A DNA stretch of 33,236 nt from Tyzzerella sp. Its GTDB lineage: Bacteria > Bacillota > Clostridia > Lachnospirales > Lachnospiraceae. The stretch covers positions 1 to 33,236 of the forward strand of contig JAFQDE010000002.1 in NCBI GenBank assembly GCA_017416155.1, given 5' to 3'. The translations under genes were made by a program, and so were the position numbers. Below, piece by piece: positions 1-7,561 of this stretch (within the stretch, counting starts at the first letter, position 1; each line of letters begins with the position of its first letter). Below the pieces are notes generated by a model that did no database searches, was not told the DNA's origin, and was given only the letters and a program-made list of their open reading frames with translations.

Positions 1-141
1 GTCGATGTTCATTTCCTCAAAATATAAATAAGTAAAGATGTCTGCTGCTGATAAAGAGCCGCCCGGATGTCCGGCCTTTGCACTATGTACAGAGGTGATG
101 ATACCCTTGCGGACTTCATTTGCAATTTTTTGAAGTTCTAA
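1..141. repeat. left arm of a 141-bp exact inverted terminal repeat
   Basis: Bases 1-141 are the exact reverse complement of 33096-33236, the last 141 bases of the window. Identity stops precisely where the two transketolase genes differ (third codon, ACT versus AAG). The other ends of the repeat lie outside the window. The length of exactly 141 suggests an assembly-graph overlap rather than a biological terminus. Confidence 0.95.
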
Positions 142-150
142 AGTCTGCAT
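1..150 (-). CDS. tkt: transketolase, N-terminal part (5' end only, runs off the left edge)
   Basis: Reading leftward from the ATG at 150-148, the 50 visible codons begin MQTLELQKIANEVR and carry the GHPGGSLS motif typical of the thiamine-diphosphate domain of transketolase (pentose phosphate pathway, two-carbon transfer between sugar phosphates). A good ribosome binding site (AAGGAG in reverse, 161-166) precedes the ATG. The gene is cut by the window edge, so whether it is a split N-terminal subunit or a full-length enzyme cannot be seen. From codon 4 onward it is identical at the DNA level to the gene starting at 33087, but upstream sequence and the first codons differ (MQT versus MNK), so two genes with separate leaders are likely. 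Confidence 0.85.
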   Translation of the reverse strand, partial: MQTLELQKIANEVRKGIITSVHSAKAGHPGGSLSAADIFTYLYFEEMNID

Positions 151-171
151 AATAACTATTCTCCTTTGAAT

Positions 172-207
172 TGTTAATAAATGTTATAATCATAACATTC
201 CATAACA
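172..207 (-). promoter_or_regulatory. four-hexamer phased operator of the transketolase gene
   Basis: Hexamers start every 10 bp: TGTTAA at 172, TGTTAT at 182, ATAACA at 192 and ATAACA at 202 (plus strand). Read on the gene's strand this is TGTTAT-N4-TGTTAT-N4-ATAACA-N4-TTAACA, beginning one base after the -10 box. The inner pair forms a perfect inverted repeat with 8-bp arms (180-187 and 192-199). The same layout follows the -10 box of the dehydrogenase operon (1927-1962). Position over the transcription start suggests repression; the protein that binds it is not shown. Confidence 0.7.
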
Positions 208-208
208 G

Positions 209-237
209 ATTTTAAACACAAATAGAGGAAGTGTCAA
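209..237 (-). promoter_or_regulatory. sigma-A-type promoter of the left transketolase gene
   Basis: On the reverse strand TTGACA (237-232), 17-bp spacer, TAAAAT (214-209). This is a perfect -35 with a good -10, about 60 bp upstream of the ATG at 150. Confidence 0.75.
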
Positions 238-430
238 GTGAAGTTTGAGATGATTGTCATATTCCTAGCATCGGCTATCATTGCCTTTCAATGAAAGATA
301 AAAATACTCTTGATGAAAAATGCAATAAAGACTATAATCGGAATACAAATTCAAATATTCAAATATTCTTAATAACAAGTTTTGGCAGTTCGCCGATTTA
401 TTTCTATGTTTGAACAATTAAATAAAGGAA
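238..430. other. intergenic stretch without recognised features
   Basis: AT-rich sequence between the leftward transketolase promoter and the hicAB promoter. It holds a two-and-a-half-copy ATTCAAAT tandem at 349-368 and a 14-codon hydrophobic ORF at 250-294 with no ribosome binding site. Neither is convincing as a functional element. Confidence 0.5.
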
Positions 431-460
431 TTGACACCATATATGACACCGTAATATAAT
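431..460 (+). promoter_or_regulatory. hicAB promoter with TGACACC direct repeat
   Basis: TTGACA (431-436), 18-bp spacer, TATAAT (455-460), then AGGAGGA at 461-467 and the hicA ATG at 478. TGACACC occurs twice, at 432-438 and 444-450, inside the -35/spacer. That is a plausible autoregulatory binding site for HicB, since HicB proteins usually repress their own promoter (family knowledge). Confidence 0.7.
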
Positions 461-477
461 AGGAGGAAGAATTATTT

Positions 478-732
478 ATGTCAAAGTGGGATAAATTATT
501 ATATCGAATCAAAAATTTGTCGTCAGATTTGCGATTCGATGAATTAAGGAAGGTACTTGAAGAGTATGGTTACATAATGAATAGCCCCCAAAGTGGAAGT
601 AGTCATTATACATTTAGAAAAGCGGGTTGTAGGCCTATCACTATTCCAAAGCATAAAACAATAAAAAAAGTATATGTTGAAATGGTAAAAGGTATTGTTG
701 AAAGTGAGGAACAAAATAATGAAAACAATTGA
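478..732 (+). CDS. hicA: HicA-type mRNA interferase toxin
   Basis: 84 aa. HicA toxins are small RNases with a double-stranded-RNA-binding-like fold that cleave mRNA when not bound by HicB. The protein shows the family layout: an N-terminal helix (LRKVLEEYGY), then a G-S-S-H-Y-T-F segment holding the catalytic histidine (about residue 43), then IPKHKTIKKVYVEMV. It is somewhat longer than minimal HicA proteins (about 60 aa) because of an N-terminal extension. The start has AGGAGGA ten bases upstream. The last 14 bases overlap the antitoxin gene, the usual toxin-first order. All expected catalytic features seem present, so it is probably active. Confidence 0.85.
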   Translation: MSKWDKLLYRIKNLSSDLRFDELRKVLEEYGYIMNSPQSGSSHYTFRKAGCRPITIPKHKTIKKVYVEMVKGIVESEEQNNENN

Positions 733-1081
733 TTATTATATGAATTTACCTTATAGAATGGAAATTATTCCTGATAAGGAGGAGGGAGGATATGTAGCAT
801 CCTTTCCTGACTTGCCGGGATGTATTACTATTGGCGACACAATTGAGGAAACAATACAAAATATTATTGATGCAAAAAAAGTATGGTTAGAATCAGAGTT
901 AGAAATAGGAGCGACTATACCAGAGCCAGATGATTTAAAAGAATATTCCGGACAGTTTAAATTGCGGCTTCCAAAAAGTCTGCACAAACAACTTGCAGAA
1001 AAATCGAAAATGGAAGGTGTTAGCATGAATCAATATTGTGTATATTTGCTTTCGATGAATGACGCTTTAAGCAGAGTATAA
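719..1081 (+). CDS. hicB: HicB-type antitoxin with C-terminal ribbon-helix-helix/HicB DNA-binding segment
   Basis: 120 aa from the ATG at 719, which lies inside the end of hicA and has GTGAGGA just upstream; an in-frame codon at 695 lacks such a site. The N-terminal part has the HicB core (YRMEIIPDKEEGGYVASFPDLPGC), a degenerate RNase-H-like fold that caps the toxin. The C-terminal part (about residues 80-115, FKLRLPKSLHKQLAEKSKME followed by GVSMNQYCVYLLS) is a HicB/Arc-type DNA-binding domain. It forms an operon with hicA and probably autoregulates the promoter at 431-460. Confidence 0.88.
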   Translation: MKTIDYYMNLPYRMEIIPDKEEGGYVASFPDLPGCITIGDTIEETIQNIIDAKKVWLESELEIGATIPEPDDLKEYSGQFKLRLPKSLHKQLAEKSKMEGVSMNQYCVYLLSMNDALSRV

Positions 1082-1156
1082 AGAAACGATTGCCATGTAT
1101 GATTTCTGAAAGCCTTAACGTATATTGTGGTTTTGATAAGTATAGGAGGAAGAAGA

Positions 1157-1870
1157 GTGAAGTTTGAATATGTATCAAATGCAGGAATAATGCTTGAAGT
1201 GAGCGGGAGGCAAATAGGAATCGATTGTTTATGCAAAGATTCCACAAAATTATATCAAGACACACCACCTCAAATCCGTGAGGGATTAAAACCAGACATC
1301 ATTATATTCACACATGAGCATGAAGATCATTTTTGCGCGGAGTATGTGAAGGAAGTGTGGGAGAGAAATCCAAACATGCAAATCTATTCCACCAAGAGAG
1401 CGATAGAGATTATGCAAGGAGAGAATATTCCATTCACCAATCTTCATCAATTAGCAGACGGAGAGGTGCTGGAATTTGAAAGCTTATACATTAAATTTAT
1501 GGAAAGTGTCCATGAAGGTGAGCAATATTCAGATGTTCAGAATTTTACTCTTCTTATAAATAAGGAAGATAAGAAATTGGTAGTAACCGGCGACGCAATG
1601 CCATGCAAGGAGTTATTCGAAAGAATCAGCAAGTGGTCATCTCGCATTGATTGGTTCTTTGCACCATTCCCGTATGTGGGCTTACGTTCGACGAGAAAGT
1701 TGATAAGTGAACACCTAGATATCGAGAATATTTTCGCCCTACATCAACCACGACCGGAGGCTGATAAGCAGGGTTGGGTAGCCAACACGAAGCGAGTGTG
1801 TGAGGTGGCTAAGGATAGCTTGCCACAGCCGATTTTCCCTGAAAAACTTGGGGAATGGTATTGTATGTAA
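1157..1870 (+). CDS. metallo-beta-lactamase-fold hydrolase
   Basis: 237 aa from GTG at 1157, chosen because AGGAGGA (1144-1150) sits 6 bases upstream; an in-frame GTG at 1127 has no such site. The protein carries the zinc motif HEHEDH (residues 53-58), a later histidine in SVHEGEQ, TGDAMP with the bridging aspartate, and ALHQPRP with the last histidine, so the metal centre looks complete. This resembles the UlaG/YtnP-like branch of the fold, but the substrate cannot be read from sequence. It stands alone between hicAB and the dehydrogenase operon, with no clear terminator after it. Confidence 0.8.
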   Translation: MKFEYVSNAGIMLEVSGRQIGIDCLCKDSTKLYQDTPPQIREGLKPDIIIFTHEHEDHFCAEYVKEVWERNPNMQIYSTKRAIEIMQGENIPFTNLHQLADGEVLEFESLYIKFMESVHEGEQYSDVQNFTLLINKEDKKLVVTGDAMPCKELFERISKWSSRIDWFFAPFPYVGLRSTRKLISEHLDIENIFALHQPRPEADKQGWVANTKRVCEVAKDSLPQPIFPEKLGEWYCM

Positions 1871-1897
1871 AAAAGTACATAAATAGCAAAATAATTC

Positions 1898-1926
1898 TTG
1901 ACAAAAGAAGGATAAGGATATACATT
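1898..1926 (+). promoter_or_regulatory. promoter of the 2-oxoacid dehydrogenase operon
   Basis: TTGACA (1898-1903), 17-bp spacer, TACATT (1921-1926). The operator at 1927 begins immediately after the -10 box; the E2 start codon follows 80 bp downstream behind GGGAGG. Confidence 0.72.
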
Positions 1927-1962
1927 TGTTATGAAATGTTATAAATGCAACAAAATCTAACA
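1927..1962 (+). promoter_or_regulatory. four-hexamer phased operator of the dehydrogenase operon
   Basis: TGTTAT at 1927, TGTTAT at 1937, GCAACA at 1947 and CTAACA at 1957, each separated by exactly 4 bp. The arrangement, phasing and position right after the -10 box match the transketolase operator (172-207 read in reverse). The first two hexamers and their GAAA/GGAA spacers are nearly identical. Candidate regulator: the DeoR-family protein encoded at 7562 in the same operon (inference). Confidence 0.65.
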
Positions 1963-2005
1963 TTTTATAATAAAAATCATACACAAAATAAGGGAGGAAC
2001 AAAAC

Positions 2006-3649
2006 ATGGCAGAAGGCGTATTAATGCCAAAGGCTGGTATCACCGTTGAAGAATGTGTGATTACCGAATGGTTGAAAAAACCAGGCGACCAAGTTGCAGT
2101 GGGCGATATTCTTTTCACCTACGAAACAGACAAAGCAACATTTGAGTGCGAGTCTACAGCAGCAGGAACATTGCTCGAAATCTTCTATAATGATGGAGAC
2201 GAAGTTCCAGTATTAGTAAATGTATGTGCAATCGGAAATCCAGGTGATGATGTATCCGCATTAAAAGGAGCATCTGGGGAGGCAGCACCGGCAGCAGCGG
2301 CTCCGGCACCAGAAGCAGCACCAGCACCGGCAGCAGCACCGGCAGCACCGACAGGTCCTGTAGCACAGGGAGTATTGATGCCAAAGGCTGGTATCACAGT
2401 TGAGGAATGTATCATTACAGAGTGGCTGAAAAAAGTAGGCGACCAAATTTCAGTAGGTGATATCCTCTTTACATATGAAACAGACAAAGCAACATTTGAG
2501 TGCGAGTCTACAGCAGCAGGAACATTGCTCGAAATCTTCTATAATGATGGAGATGAAGTTCCGGTATTAGTAAATGTATGTGCAATCGGTAACCCGGGAG
2601 ATTCCACAGTAGGATTAAGAGCAGGAGAAGAAGCACCTGTAGCAGCACCAGCAGAAGCAGCTCCGGCAGCAAGTGCAGCACCTGTTGCAGCAGCGACACC
2701 TGTGGCAGCGGTAGCGGCAGCAGCTAATCCAGATGCAAAAGTATCTCCAAGAGCTAAGATGATCGCAGAGACACTTGGTGTTGACCCAACTCAGGCAGCT
2801 CCAACAGGTCCATACGGACGCGTAATCGAAAGAGACGTAAGAGCACTTGCACAGGCTCAGGCACTTTCGCCTGCAGCAGCTCCAGTAGCAGAAGCAGCAC
2901 CTGCAAAAGCAGAGGCACCAGCAGCGGCTCCAGTAGCAGCAGCTCCGGAAGCAGATTATGTTGATGAGAAATTCTCAGCAATTCGTAAAGCAACTGCAAA
3001 AGCAATGGTTCGTTCGCTCAGCACAATGGCTCAGCTTACACACCAGCATTCATTCGATGCAAGTACAATCTTGAACCTCAGAAAACAGCTTAAGGCAAAT
3101 GGTGAAGCAATGGGTATGCCAAACATCACAATCAACGACCTTGTTATGTTTGCAGTATCTCGTGTAATCCTGAACCACCCACAACTGAATGCTACAATGC
3201 CTGAGGAAAACATGATTCGTAAATACAATAACGTACACCTTGGTATGGCAGTAGATACACCAAAGGGACTTATGGTTCCGACAATTTTCAACGCCAACAA
3301 GTTATCTCTTGCTGAACTTTCTATCGAAGCAAAACGTCTTGCAAAACTTTGCCAGGAAGGAAAAGCAACTCCGGACATGTTATCAGGAGCAAGCTTTACT
3401 GTTTCTAACGTAGGTTCACTTGGCGTAGAAGTATTTACACCAGTAGTTAACCCACCACAGGTTGGTATCCTTGGTGTATGCGGTACTACAACACGTATCA
3501 AAGAAGTGAATGGAGAAATCAAGACATATCCGGGAATGAATCTCTGCTTGTCATATGACCACAGAGCATTAGACGGAACACCGGCTTCTAAGTTCATGAA
3601 AGAACTTTGCCAGGCACTTGAAAACTTCTCATTATTAATGATGAAATAA
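2006..3649 (+). CDS. pdhC: 2-oxoacid dehydrogenase E2, dihydrolipoamide acyltransferase with two lipoyl domains
   Basis: 547 aa. E2 forms the core of the dehydrogenase complex and passes the acyl group from E1 to CoA by lipoyl arms. Domains in order: lipoyl domain 1 (about 2-80, lipoylated lysine K43 in ETDKA), Ala/Pro linker, lipoyl domain 2 (about 120-198, K161), Ala/Pro linker, peripheral subunit-binding domain (about 240-285, VSPRAKMIAETLGVD), linker, and catalytic acyltransferase domain (about 320-547) with the active-site motif DHRALDG near the C-terminus. The start has GGGAGG upstream. It is the first gene of the operon, which is unusual because E1 normally leads. Acetyl transfer is most likely; other 2-oxoacids or acetoin cannot be excluded. 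Confidence 0.9.
   Translation: MAEGVLMPKAGITVEECVITEWLKKPGDQVAVGDILFTYETDKATFECESTAAGTLLEIFYNDGDEVPVLVNVCAIGNPGDDVSALKGASGEAAPAAAAPAPEAAPAPAAAPAAPTGPVAQGVLMPKAGITVEECIITEWLKKVGDQISVGDILFTYETDKATFECESTAAGTLLEIFYNDGDEVPVLVNVCAIGNPGDSTVGLRAGEEAPVAAPAEAAPAASAAPVAAATPVAAVAAAANPDAKVSPRAKMIAETLGVDPTQAAPTGPYGRVIERDVRALAQAQALSPAAAPVAEAAPAKAEAPAAAPVAAAPEADYVDEKFSAIRKATAKAMVRSLSTMAQLTHQHSFDASTILNLRKQLKANGEAMGMPNITINDLVMFAVSRVILNHPQLNATMPEENMIRKYNNVHLGMAVDTPKGLMVPTIFNANKLSLAELSIEAKRLAKLCQEGKATPDMLSGASFTVSNVGSLGVEVFTPVVNPPQVGILGVCGTTTRIKEVNGEIKTYPGMNLCLSYDHRALDGTPASKFMKELCQALENFSLLMMK
2123..2199 (+). repeat. 77-bp exact direct repeat within E2, first copy
   Basis: Identical to 2477-2553, 354 bp (118 codons) downstream. 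It covers the lipoylation site region of both lipoyl domains. Identity even at third codon positions points to recent duplication or gene conversion. Confidence 0.92.
2477..2553 (+). repeat. 77-bp exact direct repeat within E2, second copy
   Basis: Second copy of the 2123-2199 sequence, in lipoyl domain 2 around K161. Outside the exact block the domains still match closely at the protein level but diverge at synonymous sites. Confidence 0.92.
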
Positions 3650-3662
3650 GGAGCATAAGAAA

Positions 3663-5027
3663 ATGGTAAAATCAGATGTATTAGTACTCGGCGGTGGTCC
3701 GGGCGGATACCTTGCAGCAGAACGTGCTGCACAGGGTGGTAAGAAAGTAACTCTGATTGAGAAACGTGCACTTGGCGGAACATGCCTCAACGAAGGATGT
3801 ATCCCATCAAAAGCACTTCTTAACTCAGGAAAACTCTACGAGCATGCAAAAGAAAGCGAAGTGTTCGGTGTAACAGCAGAGAATGTAAAAATCGACCACT
3901 CAAAAGTTGTTGATCGTAAAGATAAAGTAGTAAAAATGCTTGTATCAGGCGTTGGCGCTACGATGAAAGCACACGGCGTAAACGTTGTTATGGCTGAAGG
4001 TGTGATCAAAGGAAAAACAGCAGACGGATTTGTTGTAACAGCAAACGGCGAAGAATATGCAGCAGATAAATTAATCCTTGCTTGCGGTTCTGTAGCAGTT
4101 GTTCCACCAATTCCGGGACTTCGCGAAGGTTTGGCAGACGGATTCGTTATGACAAACCAGGAAATCCTTGATATGAGAACAGTTCCAAAACACTTAACTG
4201 TAATCGGTGGTGGTGTTATCGGTCTAGAGCTTGCATCATACTTCAACATGATTGGTGTAGAAGTTGCAGTAATCGAAATGTTAGATAAGATTGCAGGACC
4301 TACAGAGAAAGAAATCTCTACAGCACTTCTCAAAGAATACAAGAAAAAAGGAATTGATTTCAAACTCTCTTGTAAGGTTACAGAAGTTGGAAAAGACTGC
4401 GTAGTTTACGAAGAAGCAGGCGAGATCAAGACTATCAAGACAGATGCAGTTCTCTGTGCAATCGGAAGACGTGCACTTACTCAGAACATGGGTATCGAGA
4501 ACCTTGGTGTATACATGGAAAGAGGAGCAGTTGTTACAGATGACAACATGCAGACAAACGTTCCTGGAGTATACGCAGTTGGTGATATCAATGGTAAAAT
4601 CATGTTGGCTCACACAGCATACCGTGAGGCAGAAGTTGCTGTGAACCACATCTTAGGTAAGAAAGATTACATGAGATACAATGCAATTCCATCTGTTATC
4701 TATACACAGCCTGAGATTGCAAGCGTTGGTGAGACAGAAGAAAGCGCAAAAGCAAAAGGTATGGATGTTAAATGCGTGAAGGCAACAATGAAGATGTCTG
4801 GACGTTACTTGGCAGAAGTTGAAAAAGGCGATGGATTCTGCAAACTAGTAATCGATACTAAGAAAAACTGCTTAGTAGGATGTCACATGATCGGAAGCTA
4901 CACATCAGAAATGATTTACGGTGCAGCTCTTATGATTGAAAAACAGATGCCAATCGAACAGATTAAAGAATTGGTATTCCCACATCCAACAGTCTCTGAA
5001 GTAATCAGAGAAGCATTGTTTTTATAA
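3663..5027 (+). CDS. lpdA: dihydrolipoamide dehydrogenase (E3)
   Basis: 454 aa, full length for the family. E3 reoxidises the dihydrolipoyl groups of E2 using FAD and passes electrons to NAD+. Visible features: N-terminal FAD-binding GGGPGGYLAAE (from residue 10), redox-active disulfide C41-LNEG-C46, NAD-binding GGGVIGLELA near residue 180, a second FAD contact (YAVGDINGK), and the C-terminal dimerisation domain ending with the catalytic HPTVSE motif. It lies 13 bp after E2 with GGAG upstream. Unlike some E3 proteins it carries no N-terminal lipoyl domain. Confidence 0.95.
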   Translation: MVKSDVLVLGGGPGGYLAAERAAQGGKKVTLIEKRALGGTCLNEGCIPSKALLNSGKLYEHAKESEVFGVTAENVKIDHSKVVDRKDKVVKMLVSGVGATMKAHGVNVVMAEGVIKGKTADGFVVTANGEEYAADKLILACGSVAVVPPIPGLREGLADGFVMTNQEILDMRTVPKHLTVIGGGVIGLELASYFNMIGVEVAVIEMLDKIAGPTEKEISTALLKEYKKKGIDFKLSCKVTEVGKDCVVYEEAGEIKTIKTDAVLCAIGRRALTQNMGIENLGVYMERGAVVTDDNMQTNVPGVYAVGDINGKIMLAHTAYREAEVAVNHILGKKDYMRYNAIPSVIYTQPEIASVGETEESAKAKGMDVKCVKATMKMSGRYLAEVEKGDGFCKLVIDTKKNCLVGCHMIGSYTSEMIYGAALMIEKQMPIEQIKELVFPHPTVSEVIREALFL

Positions 5028-5055
5028 AAACCAATAAGAAAAGGAGATTTTAGAC

Positions 5056-7539
5056 ATGCCAAAATCATTATATGTTGATCCAAATAAGATGCGTGCTGAA
5101 GGAAAAATCCAGTTTAAAGATATCCCAGTAAACGTATACAAAAAATCAGTAAAAGAAGAATTAAAAGAAGGTAACTTTACAAAAGAAGATTTAATCCGTA
5201 TCTTCCGTGATATGACAATCTGTCGTGAATTCGAAGATATGTTAAATCAAATCAAAACACAGGCTAAATATGCTGATGTTGAGACTACATATCCGGGTCC
5301 GGCTCACCTTTCTCTTGGACAGGAAGCAGCTGCTGTAGGACAGGCTTATTTATTAGGAAAAGAAGACTTCACATTCGGTAGCCATAGAAGCCATAGTGAA
5401 ATTCTTGCAAAGAGTTTATCATGTATTCAAAAGCTCAGCGATGAGGAACTTATGGAAGACATGAAGAGCTTCTTCGACGGAGCTACATTAAACGGTATTC
5501 TTCAAGACAGCAAAGCTGGAGATGATGTAAAAGAATTAGCAATCGAATTCATCCTTTACGGAGCACTTTCAGAGTTATTTGCTCGCGAAAATGGTTTCCA
5601 CAAAGGACTTGGTGGTTCAATGCATGCATTTTTCCTTCCATTCGGTGTTTATCCAAACAACGCATTGGTAGGTGGTTCTGCAACAATCACAACAGGTGCA
5701 GCTCTCTTCAAGAAAGTGAACGACAAAGAAGGTGTATGTATCGCTAACTTAGGTGATGGTTCTATGGCTCGTGGTCCAGTTTGGGAAGCACTTTCATTTG
5801 CAACTATGGACCAATACAAAACACTTTGGGAAGAAAGCAAAAACGGTGGACTTCCACTAATCTTCCACATCAATAACAACAGTTATGGTATGGGTGGACA
5901 GACATGTGGTGAAACTATGGGTTACGGCGAACTTGCACGTATGGGTGCAGGTGTTACTGAAAGCCAGTTACACGCAGAAAGAATCGATGGTTACAATCCA
6001 TTAGCAGTTATCGATGCTTACCGTCGTAAATTGCCATTGGCTAAGAGCGGTGAAGGCCCTGTATTCTTAGATGTAGTAACATACCGTCTCCTTGGACACT
6101 CTACATCTGACCAGAATGCATACAGAACAAAAGAAGAAATCGATGCTTGGAAAGAACAAGATCCATTGGTAACATACAGAAAAGCACTTGTAGAAGCTGG
6201 CGTTGCTGATGACAGCGTATTCGAAGAAATCTGGGCAAAAACAAGAGAAAGAATGGCTCGTATCTGCCGCTTAGCAGCTGATAAAGAGAAAACACCATAT
6301 CTTGATTTTGTGAAAGATCCTGCAATCGTTGAACGTATGATGTACAACAACGGAAAACAACGCAGTATGGACACAACAAGAGAAGCAGCCGTAACAGGAC
6401 CAAAGGAAAGCTGTAAACGTTACACAGATATTCTTAAGAAAGTTCGTACACACTACGATGCAAACGGAAAAGAAGTAAGTGCTATGAAACGTTACAACAT
6501 CCGTGATGCTATCTTTGAACCAATGTTCAATAAATATTATGAAGACCCAACACTCATCTCTTATGGTGAAGATGTTCGTGACTGGGGCGGTGCATTTGCT
6601 GTTTACCGTGGATTTACAGATGTAATTCCTTACTCAAGACTATTCAACTCACCAATTGCTGAAACAGCTATTGTTGGTACAGCAGTTGGTTACACAATGT
6701 GCGGTGGACGTGCGGTTGTTGAACTTATGTACGGTGACTTTATCGGATGCTGTGGAGATGAAATCTTCAACCAGATGGCTAAATGGCAGGCGATGAGTGC
6801 AGGTATCCTCAAGATGCCATTAGTACTCCGTGTATCTGTTGGTTCTAAATACGGTGCTCAGCACTCTCAAGACTGGACAGCTATGTGTGCTCATGTACCG
6901 GGACTTAAGGTTTGCTTCCCTGCAACACCTTATGAAGCAAAAGGTTTGATGCAAGCTGCTCTTAACGGAACAGACCCAGTTGTATTCTTTGAAAGCCAGA
7001 GAATCTACGATATTGGTGAAAAATTCCATGAAGGCGGAGTTCCGGAAGGTGAATATGAAATCGAGATCGGTGATGTTAACATCGTTAAACCGGGTTCAGA
7101 CATCACAATGCTCACAATCGGTGCAACTCTTTACCGTGCATACGAAGCGGCAAAAGAGTTAGAAGAAAAATATGGAGTATCTGTAGAGTTAATCAACTTA
7201 CACAGCTTGGCTCCACTTGATTACACAAAGATTATTGAATCTGTTAAGAAGACAGGTAAAGTGGTTATGGCTTCTGATGCTTGTGCAAGAGGTTCATTCC
7301 TTGATGATGTTGCTAAGAACATTACAGAACTTGCATTTGATTACTTAGATGCACCTCCTGTAATCGTAGGAGCTCAGAACTGGATTACACCTCCATTCGA
7401 GTACGATGAATTCTTCTTCCCACAAAAAGAGTGGATTATGGATGCAATTAATGAAAAGATTATGCCACTAGAAGGATACAAACCACTTACAAACGTAACA
7501 CCTGTAGAACAGATGAGAAAGTTGAAAATGGGTGTTTAA
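5056..7539 (+). CDS. 2-oxoacid dehydrogenase E1, fused alpha and beta subunits (probably pyruvate dehydrogenase)
   Basis: 827 aa. E1 decarboxylates a 2-oxoacid with thiamine diphosphate and acylates the E2 lipoyl group. Residues about 40-440 match E1-alpha: the TPP motif begins at G233-D-G and ends at the asparagine run HINNN (about 272). Residues about 480-820 match E1-beta (LISYGEDVRDWGG, then SPIAETAIVGTAVG). The alpha and beta chains, usually separate genes in alpha2beta2 E1s, are joined here without a stop or overlap. It lies 28 bp after E3 with AAGGAGA upstream. The substrate is an inference: pyruvate is favoured by the clean E1/E2/E3/LplA set, while acetoin or branched-chain 2-oxoacids remain possible because these E1s are related. 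Confidence 0.85.
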   Translation: MPKSLYVDPNKMRAEGKIQFKDIPVNVYKKSVKEELKEGNFTKEDLIRIFRDMTICREFEDMLNQIKTQAKYADVETTYPGPAHLSLGQEAAAVGQAYLLGKEDFTFGSHRSHSEILAKSLSCIQKLSDEELMEDMKSFFDGATLNGILQDSKAGDDVKELAIEFILYGALSELFARENGFHKGLGGSMHAFFLPFGVYPNNALVGGSATITTGAALFKKVNDKEGVCIANLGDGSMARGPVWEALSFATMDQYKTLWEESKNGGLPLIFHINNNSYGMGGQTCGETMGYGELARMGAGVTESQLHAERIDGYNPLAVIDAYRRKLPLAKSGEGPVFLDVVTYRLLGHSTSDQNAYRTKEEIDAWKEQDPLVTYRKALVEAGVADDSVFEEIWAKTRERMARICRLAADKEKTPYLDFVKDPAIVERMMYNNGKQRSMDTTREAAVTGPKESCKRYTDILKKVRTHYDANGKEVSAMKRYNIRDAIFEPMFNKYYEDPTLISYGEDVRDWGGAFAVYRGFTDVIPYSRLFNSPIAETAIVGTAVGYTMCGGRAVVELMYGDFIGCCGDEIFNQMAKWQAMSAGILKMPLVLRVSVGSKYGAQHSQDWTAMCAHVPGLKVCFPATPYEAKGLMQAALNGTDPVVFFESQRIYDIGEKFHEGGVPEGEYEIEIGDVNIVKPGSDITMLTIGATLYRAYEAAKELEEKYGVSVELINLHSLAPLDYTKIIESVKKTGKVVMASDACARGSFLDDVAKNITELAFDYLDAPPVIVGAQNWITPPFEYDEFFFPQKEWIMDAINEKIMPLEGYKPLTNVTPVEQMRKLKMGV

Positions 7540-7561
7540 TTGTAAGTAAGAGGTAGTAAAT

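Noticed and set aside
250-294. 14-codon hydrophobic ORF that could resemble a type I toxin peptide
   Set aside because: No ribosome binding site, no antisense RNA signature, too short to judge.
349-368. ATTCAAAT tandem repeat, two and a half copies
   Set aside because: Too short and AT-rich to separate from chance; no link to a gene.
2281-2952. GCAGCA-type low-complexity repeats in E2
   Set aside because: They encode the Ala/Pro linkers between E2 domains and need no other explanation.
3031-3783. 250-codon reverse-strand ORF opposite E2 and E3
   Set aside because: Lies wholly opposite clear conserved genes, no ribosome binding site, composition of an antisense shadow.
3836-4363. 175-codon reverse-strand ORF opposite lpdA
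   Set aside because: Antisense to a strongly conserved E3 gene; Ser/Thr/Pro-rich shadow composition.
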